Shown piece after piece: positions 26,320-34,120 of a stretch of 64,000 nt of DNA. Source of the DNA: Sandaracinaceae bacterium (GTDB lineage Bacteria > Myxococcota_A > Polyangia > Polyangiales > Houyiibacteriaceae); assembly GCA_016706685.1 (NCBI GenBank), contig JADJJE010000014.1, forward strand, positions 186,001 through 250,000, given 5' to 3'. Made by a program: the position numbers and the translations under genes. How positions within the stretch are numbered: position 1 is the stretch's first letter; each line of letters begins with the position of its first letter. The notes beneath the pieces were generated by a model, which saw only the letters and a program-made list of their open reading frames with translations, was not told the origin of the DNA and did no database searches.

Positions 26320-28428
26320 ATGGCACACCCACCCAGCCATAGTCGGCCCCTCTTCGAGCGGGCCATCGTGAAGGGCGCCATCGTCGACGCGTTCTCGAAG
26401 CTCGACCCGCGCCGCATGGTCCGCAACCCCGTCATGTTCGTAGTCGAGGTGGGCAGCGCCTTCACCACGCTGCTCTTTGCGCACGCCGCCATCACCGGAG
26501 AGGGGGATGCACCCCCCGCGTTCATCTTGGCGGTCGCCCTCTGGCTCTGGTTCACCGTGCTCTTCGCCAACTTCGCCGAGGCCATGGCCGAAGGGCGCGG
26601 CAAGGCGCAGGCCGACACGCTGCGCAAGGCGCGCCAGGACGTCACCGCCCGGCGGCTGCGGCGCGGCGAGGACCCTCACGTGCTTGCCGACTCCGCACGG
26701 CGAGATGCCGCGCTCGAGCCGACGCCCTCCTCGACACTGCGCATCGACGACATCGTCTTCATCACCGCGGGAGAGCTCATTCCTGCCGACGGCGAGATCA
26801 TCGAGGGTGTGGCCTCCGTGGACGAGAGCGCCATCACGGGCGAGAGCGCCCCGGTCATCCGCGAGAGCGGTGGTGACCGCAGCGCCGTGACGGGCGGCAC
26901 GCGCGTGCTGTCCGACTGGCTCATCGTGCGGGTCAGCACCAACCCGGGCGAGACCTTCCTCGACCGCATGATCGCGATGGTCGAGGGCGCCAAGCGCAAG
27001 AAGACCCCCAACGAGATCGCGCTCGACATCCTGCTGGCCGCGCTGACCATCATCTTCCTGCTGGCCACGGTCACGCTACTGCCCTTCTCGGAGTACGCGG
27101 TGTCGAGCTCCGGGCAGGGGACCACCGTGCCCCTCACCGTGCTCGTCGCGCTGCTGGTGTGCCTGATCCCCACGACCATCGGCGGACTCCTCTCCGCCAT
27201 CGGCATCGCCGGCATGGACCGACTGATCCAGGCGAACGTCATCGCCACGTCGGGACGCGCGGTCGAGGCCGCAGGCGACGTGGACGTGTTGCTGCTCGAC
27301 AAGACCGGCACCATCACGCTCGGAAACCGTCAGGCCACCGAGTTCCTGTGTGCGCCCGGGGTGTCGGAGGCCGAGCTGGCCAACGCCGCGAGGTTGGCGT
27401 CGCTCATGGACGAGACCCCCGAGGGGCGCAGCATCGTGGCGCTCGCCATGGAGCTGCACGGCGGGAGCCAGCGCGCCGACGAAGCGCAGGGAGCCAGCTT
27501 CATTCCGTTCACCGCGCAGACGCGCATGAGCGGCGTGGACATCGCCGGACGGTCCATTCGCAAGGGCGCGACCGACGCCATCGTGCGCCTGGTCGAAGGG
27601 CAGGGCGGTTCGTTCCCGAAGCCGGTGCGCGCGCTGGTCGACGACGTCGCCAAGCAGGGCGCCACGCCGCTGGTGGTGGCCGAGGGAGCGCGCGTGCTGG
27701 GCGTGGTGCGGCTCAAGGACATCGTCAAAGGTGGCATCCGCGAGCGCTTCGCCGAGCTGCGCCGCATCGGGATTCGCACGGTCATGATCACCGGCGACAA
27801 CCCGCTGACCGCGGCGGCCATCGCCGCCGAGGCGGGCGTCGACGACTTCCTGGCCGAGGCCACCCCCGAGGCGAAGCTCGCGATGATCCGCGACTATCAG
27901 CAGAAGGGGCACCTGGTGGCCATGACCGGCGACGGCACCAACGACGCACCGGCCTTGGCCCAGGCTGACGTGGCCGTCGCGATGAACTCCGGCACCCAGG
28001 CCGCCAAGGAGGCCGGCAACATGGTCGACCTCGACTCGAACCCCACGAAGCTCCTGTCCATCGTGGAGATCGGCAAGCAGATGCTCATGACGCGCGGCGC
28101 GCTCACCACGTTCAGCATCGCGAACGACCTGGCGAAGTACTTTGCCATCATCCCCGCGGCGTTCGTCTCGACGTATCCAGCGCTGAGCGCCCTCAACGTG
28201 CTGGGCCTGCACTCGCCGACGACGGCGGTCCTGAGCGCCGTCATCTTCAACGCGCTCATCATCGTGGCGCTCATCCCGCTCGCGCTGCGCGGCATCCGCT
28301 ACCGGCCGGCGCCGGCCTCGGCGCTCCTGCAGCGCAACCTCCTGGTTTATGGTCTCGGCGGCGTGGTGCTGCCCTTCCCCTGCATCAAGCTCATCGACCT
28401 CGCGCTCGCGGGCATGGGCGTCAGCTGA
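26320..28428 (+). CDS. kdpB: KdpB, P-type ATPase catalytic subunit
   Basis: A 702-residue P-type (type IA) ATPase. The TGES actuator motif is near residue 172, the phosphorylated Asp is D327 in DKTGT, and the hinge GDGTNDAPALAQADV follows. It energises K+ uptake through KdpA. Length and motifs are complete and no frame disruption is seen. The ATG at 26320 follows an AG-rich AAAGAAA stretch. kdpC should follow 13 nt downstream, but that gene is broken in this sequence. Confidence 0.95.
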   Translation: MAHPPSHSRPLFERAIVKGAIVDAFSKLDPRRMVRNPVMFVVEVGSAFTTLLFAHAAITGEGDAPPAFILAVALWLWFTVLFANFAEAMAEGRGKAQADTLRKARQDVTARRLRRGEDPHVLADSARRDAALEPTPSSTLRIDDIVFITAGELIPADGEIIEGVASVDESAITGESAPVIRESGGDRSAVTGGTRVLSDWLIVRVSTNPGETFLDRMIAMVEGAKRKKTPNEIALDILLAALTIIFLLATVTLLPFSEYAVSSSGQGTTVPLTVLVALLVCLIPTTIGGLLSAIGIAGMDRLIQANVIATSGRAVEAAGDVDVLLLDKTGTITLGNRQATEFLCAPGVSEAELANAARLASLMDETPEGRSIVALAMELHGGSQRADEAQGASFIPFTAQTRMSGVDIAGRSIRKGATDAIVRLVEGQGGSFPKPVRALVDDVAKQGATPLVVAEGARVLGVVRLKDIVKGGIRERFAELRRIGIRTVMITGDNPLTAAAIAAEAGVDDFLAEATPEAKLAMIRDYQQKGHLVAMTGDGTNDAPALAQADVAVAMNSGTQAAKEAGNMVDLDSNPTKLLSIVEIGKQMLMTRGALTTFSIANDLAKYFAIIPAAFVSTYPALSALNVLGLHSPTTAVLSAVIFNALIIVALIPLALRGIRYRPAPASALLQRNLLVYGLGGVVLPFPCIKLIDLALAGMGVS

Positions 28429-28441
28429 GAGGACTCCCATC

Positions 28442-29021
28442 ATGATCACGCTCATGCGTCCCGCGGCCACTCTCCTCCTTCTCTTCACGCTCCTCCGGGG
28501 TGGCCTATCCGCTCCTCGTGACCGGGCATCGCGCAGGCCGTGTTCCCCGCCCAGGCCAACGGCAGCCTGGTCCGCGCGGACGGCCAGGGTCGTCGGCTCG
28601 CGCCTGATCGGCCAGCCTTCGAGGACCCGCGCTACTTCTGGGGGCGTCCGTCGGCGACCGGCGCCCCCCCCTACAACGGCGCGGCCTCCACCGGCTCCAA
28701 CCTGGGGCCCTCCAACCCGGCGCTGCGACGCGGTGCGGGCCCGGGTCGCGGCGCTCCGCGAGGCGACCAGGCACGCCGCCGCCGGTCCCCGTGGACCTCG
28801 TCACGGCGTCGGGCAGCGGCCTCGACCCGCACATCTCGCCGGCGGCGGCGCTCCACCAGGTGCCGCGGGTCGCGCGAGCGCGCGGCTTGACCGAGGCGCG
28901 CGTTTTGGCCCTCGTGCGCCAGCACATCGAAGGGCGGACCTGGGGAGTGCTCGGTGAGCCGCGCGTGAACGTGCTGCTGCTCAACGTGGCGCTTGACGAC
29001 CTGACCCGAACGGGCACTTAG
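28442..29021 (+). pseudogene. kdpC: kdpC, disrupted by about six single-base frame changes
   Basis: Conceptual stitching of three frames recovers an almost perfect KdpC, the ~190-residue subunit that assists the Kdp ATPase. MRPAATLLLLFTLL in the first frame continues as GVAYPLLVTG, then IAQAVFPAQANGSLVRADGQ, VVGSRLIGQP, FEDPRYFWGRPSATG, VRARVAALR and finally VDLVTASGSGLDPHISPAA. Frame changes fall near 28496, 28526, 28588, 28617, 28726 and 28780. Several are one G too many, or one C or T too few, in short homopolymers. Amino-acid conservation between the breaks is intact, so this is either a very recent inactivation or, more likely, local sequence error. The frame ends at a TAG at 29019-29021, 10 nt before kdpD. 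Confidence 0.8.
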
Positions 29022-29031
29022 CAGTCGAGCG

Positions 29032-29349
29032 ATGCAAGAGCCCGACGACCGACCCGACCCGACGCCCTGCTCCGCCGCCTGCAGCAGGACGAGGCCCGCG
29101 CCAAGCGCGGGAAGCTGAAGATCTTCTTCGGCTTCGCGCCGGGCGTCGGCAAGACGTACCGGATGCTCCAGGTGGCCCGCCAGCTCCGCGAGCAGGGCGT
29201 CGACGTGGTCGTCGGGATGGTCGAGGACCACCGGCGGGCCGACACGGCCGCGCTGCCGAGGGCCTCGGCTGCTGCCGGCGCCGCGGTGGCACCGGGGCCG
29301 GGCGCTCGAGGAGCTCGACCTCGACGCGGCGCTCGCGCGCGCGCCCGCC
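29032..29349 (+). pseudogene. kdpD: kdpD 5' segment, out of frame with the rest of kdpD
   Basis: This is the first ~105 codons of kdpD. The reading frame starts at the ATG at 29032 (MQEPDDRPDP) and changes near 29060. It then encodes the conserved KdpD N-terminus with its Walker A loop (GFAPGVGKTYRM), and changes twice more near 29256 and 29267 before joining the long frame that continues past 29350. Together with kdpC it forms a cluster of about nine indels in under 800 bp. The residues recovered between breaks match KdpD closely, so the gene was functional recently or is intact in the real genome. Confidence 0.75.
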
Positions 29350-31728
29350 GTGGTGCTGGTCGACGAGCTGGCTCACACCAACGCCCCGGGCTCCCGGCAC
29401 CCCAAGCGCTGGCAGGACGTCCTCGAGCTGCTCGACGCCGGCATCGACGTGCTCACGACCCTGAACGTGCAGCACGTCGAGAGCCTCAACGACGTCGTCG
29501 CGCAGATCACGCACGTGCAGGTGCGCGAGACCGTGCCCGACTCCGTGCTCGACCGCGCGGACGCCATCGAGCTGGTGGACATCGCGCCAGAGGAGCTCTT
29601 GCGGCGCCTCGAAGAGGGCAAGGTGTACCTGCCGGACCAAGCCCGGCGCGCCTCCAAGCACTTCTTCCTGCGGGGCAACCTGCTCTCGCTGCGCGAGCTG
29701 GCGCTGCGCCGCACGGCCCAGCACGTGGACGAGGACGTGCGCGAGTATCGGGAGGAGCACGGCGTCTCCACCACCTGGCCGGCTGGCGAGCGCATCCTGG
29801 TGTGCGTGGGGCCAGCGCCCAGCTCGGGGCGCCTCATCCGCGCCGCGGCCCGCATGGCGACTGGCCTGCGCTGCCCCTGGGTGGCGGGCTACGTGGAGTC
29901 CACGGCGCTCGACATGATGAGCGACGCCGACCGCGAGCGCCTCGAGGCGCACCTGCGCGTCGCCGAGTCGCTCGGCGGCAGCGTGACGCGGCTCACGGGG
30001 CTGCGCGTGTCCGAGGCGCTGCTCACGTATGCGCGTCGCAACAACGTGACGCGCATCATCATCGGCAAGCCCACCCACTCGCGCCTGCGCGACCGCTTGG
30101 GGGGCTCATTGCTGGACGACGTGGTCCGCGGCAGCGGCGAGATCGACGTGCACGTGATCAGCGGCGACGACTCGACAGAAGCGCGCGCCCCCGCCCCGCC
30201 ACCCGTGTCGCCCCGTGTTCCGCCGGAGCACTACCTCGCTGCCACGGCGATCGTGGGCGTCACGCTGGGCATCGCCATGCTGCTGCGCGAGCTGTTCCAG
30301 CTCCCCGATCTCGAGATGCTCTTCCTCCTCGCGGTCATGGCGGTGGCCGGCCTGTTCGGGCAGCGGCCGGCGGTGCTCGCGGCGGCGCTCGGGGTGGCCT
30401 GCTATGACTTCTTCTTCGTGCCGCCCTTCCACACCTTCAGCGTCGAAGACCGTCGGTATCTGCTGACCTTCGGCATGATGTTCGCGGTGGGGCTGGTGAT
30501 GAGCGAGCTGGCCACGCGCCTGCGTCGCCAAGAGCGCTTGGCGTCTGGGCGAGAGGAGCGCACCGCTGCGCTCTATGCGCTCACGCGCGAGCTGGCGTCC
30601 GCCGAGCAGCCACAGGACATCGCGGCCAGCGCCGCGCGACACGTGGCCAACTCCTTTCGCGCGCGCGTGGTGGTCCTCGCGCCGGCGCTCGACGGTGTGC
30701 TCACGCCCCTCGCCGCAGCAGGCTCGGACGCGGCCCTCGAAGCGAGCGACCTGGCGGTCGCAAAGTGGACCTTCGAGCACGGTCAGCTGGCGGGTCTCGG
30801 CACGGACACCCTCCCCGGGTCGAAGGCGGTGGCCATGCCTCTCCAGGCGGGGAGCTCGCTCCTCGGCGTGCTGGTGTTGGTCCCCACCGAGCAAGGGGCC
30901 CTGCGCGCCGACCAGCGCGACCTCCTCGATGTCTTCTCACGGCAGGTGGCGGTGGCCCTCGAGCGCGCGCGGCTCTCCGAGGAGGCCAAGGCGGCAGCCT
31001 TGCGGGCGCGCACCGAGGAGATGCGCTCGTCCTTGTTGTCGGCCGTCTCGCACGACCTGCGCACGCCGCTCGCCTCCATCACGGGCGCTGCGACCGTGTT
31101 GCGAGACGAGCCCGACCTCGAGAGGGAGACGAAGTCCGAGCTGGTCGAGTCCATCGTCGATCAGGCCGAGCGCATGGAGCGCCTCGTGGGAAACCTGCTC
31201 GACATGACGCGGCTCGAGTCGGCCGGCATCACCCTCCGCAAGGACTGGGTGCCGCTCGACGAGATCATCGGGTCGGCGCTCACCCGCCTCGAGACGCGGC
31301 TCGGGGACCGTGCCGTGAACGTGGACATCGCGCCCGACGTGCCGCTCGTGTTCGTGGACCCGGTGCTGCTCGGGCAGCTGTTCCTCAACTTGCTCGAGAA
31401 CGCCATCAAGTACACCCCGCCCAGCACTGCCATCGGCATTCGAGCCGTGCGGGTCGGCGAGCAGGTCACCATCGACGTGTACGACCACGGGCCCGGGCTC
31501 CCTGCGGACGCCGAGGAGGCGGTCTTCGACAAGTTCTTCCGCGGGCCGCACCCCGGCGTGCCGGGGGCCGGGCTGGGTCTGGCGATCTGCCGCGGGGTCG
31601 TCAGCGCGCACGGCGGCACCATCCACGCCGAGAACCGGCCGGAGGGCGGAGCGGCGTTCCACATCGTCCTGCCCAGCGGAGGCACGCCCCCGCCCTCTTG
31701 CCCCACGCCGGAGGCACGCCATGAGTGA
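29350..31728 (+). CDS. kdpD: KdpD, K+/turgor-responsive sensor histidine kinase (main frame)
   Basis: This 792-residue open part of KdpD starts at an internal GTG inside the Walker-B-like VVLVDELAHTNAPGSRHPKRW. Domains in order: the rest of the KdpD N-terminal domain, a universal-stress-protein-like domain (~145-265), four close membrane helices of DUF4118 (~295-385), a GAF-like segment (~415-540), HisKA with H568 (SAVSHDLRTP) and an HATPase domain (NLLENAIKYTP, DHGPGLP, GAGLGLAICRG). It senses K+ limitation and phosphorylates KdpE. The true start is at 29032 once the frame breaks are resolved. Its last eight bases overlap kdpE. Confidence 0.9.
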   Translation: MVLVDELAHTNAPGSRHPKRWQDVLELLDAGIDVLTTLNVQHVESLNDVVAQITHVQVRETVPDSVLDRADAIELVDIAPEELLRRLEEGKVYLPDQARRASKHFFLRGNLLSLRELALRRTAQHVDEDVREYREEHGVSTTWPAGERILVCVGPAPSSGRLIRAAARMATGLRCPWVAGYVESTALDMMSDADRERLEAHLRVAESLGGSVTRLTGLRVSEALLTYARRNNVTRIIIGKPTHSRLRDRLGGSLLDDVVRGSGEIDVHVISGDDSTEARAPAPPPVSPRVPPEHYLAATAIVGVTLGIAMLLRELFQLPDLEMLFLLAVMAVAGLFGQRPAVLAAALGVACYDFFFVPPFHTFSVEDRRYLLTFGMMFAVGLVMSELATRLRRQERLASGREERTAALYALTRELASAEQPQDIAASAARHVANSFRARVVVLAPALDGVLTPLAAAGSDAALEASDLAVAKWTFEHGQLAGLGTDTLPGSKAVAMPLQAGSSLLGVLVLVPTEQGALRADQRDLLDVFSRQVAVALERARLSEEAKAAALRARTEEMRSSLLSAVSHDLRTPLASITGAATVLRDEPDLERETKSELVESIVDQAERMERLVGNLLDMTRLESAGITLRKDWVPLDEIIGSALTRLETRLGDRAVNVDIAPDVPLVFVDPVLLGQLFLNLLENAIKYTPPSTAIGIRAVRVGEQVTIDVYDHGPGLPADAEEAVFDKFFRGPHPGVPGAGLGLAICRGVVSAHGGTIHAENRPEGGAAFHIVLPSGGTPPPSCPTPEARHE

Positions 31729-32422
31729 CGCGGGCGCGCTGGTGCTGGTGGTGGAAGACGAGCCGCAGATGCGGAGGTTCATCCGGGCCTCGCTGCGCTC
31801 CCACGGCTATCGCGTCATCGAGGCCGAGCGCGCGAGCGAGGCGCTGATGCTGATCACCAGTCAGAACCCCGAGCTGGTGCTGCTGGACCTCGGCCTGCCG
31901 GACGGCGACGGCATCGACGTGACCAAGCAGGTGCGCGAGTGGAGCGCGGTGCCCATCATCGTCATCTCGGCGCGCGGTCGCGAGGACGACAAGGTCGCCG
32001 CGCTCGACGCCGGCGCGGACGACTACCTGACCAAGCCCTTCGGCGTGAACGAGCTGCTGGCCCGCATGCGGGTGGCGCTGCGTCACGCGCAGACGGTCGG
32101 AGCCTCGCCGCCGCTGCAAGTGCTGGAGTTCGATGGGTTGACGATCGACCTCGCGCGGCGCGAGGTGTCCCGCGGGGCCGAGCCCATTCACCTCACGCCG
32201 ATCGAGTACAAGCTCCTCGTGCTGTTCGCCCAGCACGCCGGGAAGGTGCTGACGCACCGCCACATCCTGAAGGAGGTATGGGGCCCGGCCTACGCGACGC
32301 AGACGCACTACGTTCGGGTGCACATGGCCGAGCTGCGCAAGAAGGTGGAGGTGGATCCCACGCGGCCGAGGCTGCTGGTCACCGAGCCGGGGGTCGGCTA
32401 CCGGCTTCGGGATCGCTCCTGA
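31721..32422 (+). CDS. kdpE: KdpE, OmpR-family response regulator of kdp
   Basis: A 233-residue response regulator with acidic residues E12/D13, phospho-acceptor D56 (LLDLGLPDGDG), the KPFGVNEL switch and a winged-helix domain ending HYVRVHMAELRKKVE and GVGYRLRD. The ATG lies inside the kdpD 3' end (8-bp overlap), so the pair is translationally coupled. As the last gene of the kdp locus it most likely activates the promoter upstream of 24394, where an 11-bp-spaced direct repeat is found. Its stop codon is embedded in an inverted repeat at 32411-32428. Confidence 0.92.
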   Translation: MSDAGALVLVVEDEPQMRRFIRASLRSHGYRVIEAERASEALMLITSQNPELVLLDLGLPDGDGIDVTKQVREWSAVPIIVISARGREDDKVAALDAGADDYLTKPFGVNELLARMRVALRHAQTVGASPPLQVLEFDGLTIDLARREVSRGAEPIHLTPIEYKLLVLFAQHAGKVLTHRHILKEVWGPAYATQTHYVRVHMAELRKKVEVDPTRPRLLVTEPGVGYRLRDRS

Positions 32423-32428
32423 GCGATC
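32411..32428. terminator. short palindrome between convergent genes
   Basis: GATCGCTC and GAGCGATC form a perfect 8-bp inverted repeat with a 2-base centre, spanning the kdpE stop codon and ending just before the convergent lipoprotein stop at 32431. As RNA it would fold as a 6-bp stem with a six-base loop. There is no T-tract, so bidirectional termination is only a suggestion. Confidence 0.3.
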
Positions 32429-32430
32429 GT

Positions 32431-32994
32431 CTACGGCACCGTTCCGTCCGTGAAGAAGAACAGGCGCATGGTGGTGGTGGCGTCGCCCAGGGTGAACGAG
32501 CGCTCGACGGCGATGCCGGGATGGAAGTCGCTCCCGACGAGGCTGTACACGCCGCGTCCCACTTGGAAGCCGCTCACCGCCACGCCGTCGCTGGGGCTGA
32601 CCGTGTCTCCGCGTCGTCCCGGGTCGCAGGTGTTGATGCTCGCGCGCAGCTCCTCAGCGCGCGTGGCGCGCGAGACCACCGTCACCTCGGCACACACCGG
32701 ATGCATGCTCGTCAGCAGCGTCTGAAGGCGGGCCTGCGCCGCCTCGATGGCGCGGTAGCGCTGGGTCAGCGGCGTGAGGCCCGTAGCCTCGTCGGCCGGG
32801 GCGTCGGCGTCGGCGGGCACGGCGAGCCCAGCGGTCTCGATCTCGCGCCTCAAGGCTGCCTCGAGCGCGGAGAGCTCGGCAGCGCGCAGCGCGAAGGCCT
32901 CGCGTGACTCGGCTTCACTCGGGAGCGAGGGACCGGAGGTGCAGCCGATGCCCGCAAGGAGGAGGAGGATGGAGAAGGCGGGCGTGCGCGTCAT
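32431..32994 (-). CDS. lipoprotein of unknown function
   Basis: A 187-residue predicted lipoprotein (signal ending AGIGC, C18). An Ala/Glu/Arg-rich helical stretch at ~26-60 could be a short coiled coil. The C-terminal ~90 residues hold two further cysteines (CAEV, INTCDPG) that may form a disulphide, and end in beta-rich sequence. No family is recognised. It faces kdpE tail-to-tail and is followed on its own strand only after a gap by the AraC regulator, whose orientation is the same. Confidence 0.6.
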   Translation of the reverse strand: MTRTPAFSILLLLAGIGCTSGPSLPSEAESREAFALRAAELSALEAALRREIETAGLAVPADADAPADEATGLTPLTQRYRAIEAAQARLQTLLTSMHPVCAEVTVVSRATRAEELRASINTCDPGRRGDTVSPSDGVAVSGFQVGRGVYSLVGSDFHPGIAVERSFTLGDATTTMRLFFFTDGTVP

Positions 32995-33042
32995 GAGACC
33001 CCGGAGCCTATCAGGGGCGGCACACGTTGCAGAGTGCGAGGC

Positions 33043-34068
33043 TCAGCTCCCCGCGCTGCGCTGCTCGAGGAAGGCCGAAGGCGTCTCGCCCGTCCATCGC
33101 CGGAACGCGCGGCCGAACGCGCTGGCGTTGCCATAGCCCAGCTCCTCGGCGATGGCGTCGAGGTTCACGCGACCGCGCTCCATCAGCGCGATGGCGCGTT
33201 CGCGTCGGGCTTCGTCGGCCAGGGCGCGCACGCTGGTGCCGTGTTCGGCCAGCTGTCGTCGCAGGCTGCGCTCGCTCATGTGCATGGCCTTGGCCAGACG
33301 GGCGCCCAGAGCCGCGTCGCCGCGCAGGTTCCCCCCGCGCAGCCAGTGACGTGCCCTGTCACGCAGCGTGAAGGCGGTGTTGTTCTCGGCCAGCTGCGCC
33401 TGCGCGCGATGGGCGAGCAGCTGACCCAGGCCCGGGTCGGCCGACGCTACGGGCAGCTCCACGCTCGGCAGATCGAAGCGGAAGCCCACCTCGCTCTGGC
33501 CGAAGTGCACAGGGGCGCCGAACAGCTCCGTGAGGCCGTTGCCGTGGCGCGGCCAGCGGTGCGTGAACGTGACCGTGCGTGGCGGCGGCGAGGAGGGCGC
33601 CACCAGGCGCGTGAAGCGCCACAGCGACAGCAAGAAGTACTCGGCGAACTCCGGCGGGTGAAAGGGCTCGGCGTGCCGCCGGAAGCTGGCGAAGCCGCTC
33701 TCCGGTGAGTGCGAGAGGTGTACGCCCAAGCCGTCCACGAGCGAGTTGCCGTAGGGCATGGCGTAGCGTGCGCCCTCGCGCAGGGTGGGCTGCGAGCCCG
33801 CTAGGTACAGCTCGAGCGGCAGGCTGCTGGCGTCCAGGCGCTCGGTGGCGCGCAGCGGGAAGCAGGGGTCGCCCGTCTCCTCCATGCAGTACGAGCGCAC
33901 GTCGGCCCACGTCTCGTACGGGATGCGTCCGTCGATGCGGCCGGCGAGCTCGAGGTCCACGCCCACGCGCTTGGCCAGCAGCGGCAGCTCGCGGCCACGT
34001 GCCTCCCACTCGCGGAGGAGTGGCTGCACGAGGCGCGCGGAGATGGAGCTGGGAGCATGCGAAGGCAC
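33043..34068 (-). CDS. AraC-family transcriptional regulator (arabinose-binding-domain type)
   Basis: A 341-residue regulator. The N-terminal ~190 residues match the AraC 'Arabinose_bd' domain used by regulators of the OruR/ArgR-like branch, and the C-terminal ~100 residues hold two helix-turn-helix units. The second includes LDAIAEELGYGNASAFGRAFRRWTG, diagnostic for AraC proteins. It lies 52 nt downstream of the CYP51-ferredoxin gene on the same strand, so it may be co-transcribed and could control sterol or fatty-acid-related genes. The effector is unknown. Confidence 0.83.
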   Translation of the reverse strand: MPSHAPSSISARLVQPLLREWEARGRELPLLAKRVGVDLELAGRIDGRIPYETWADVRSYCMEETGDPCFPLRATERLDASSLPLELYLAGSQPTLREGARYAMPYGNSLVDGLGVHLSHSPESGFASFRRHAEPFHPPEFAEYFLLSLWRFTRLVAPSSPPPRTVTFTHRWPRHGNGLTELFGAPVHFGQSEVGFRFDLPSVELPVASADPGLGQLLAHRAQAQLAENNTAFTLRDRARHWLRGGNLRGDAALGARLAKAMHMSERSLRRQLAEHGTSVRALADEARRERAIALMERGRVNLDAIAEELGYGNASAFGRAFRRWTGETPSAFLEQRSAGS

Positions 34069-34120
34069 GAGCGGAGTGTACAGGGTCCGAGACCGAGTCG
34101 GAGTCGGAGACCGAGTCCGC

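Noticed and set aside
34069..34120. GACTCGGTCTC-type direct repeats between the CYP51 and AraC genes as an operator
   Set aside because: The repeats are short, overlapping and low-complexity, and lie in a gap inside a probable transcript rather than at a promoter.
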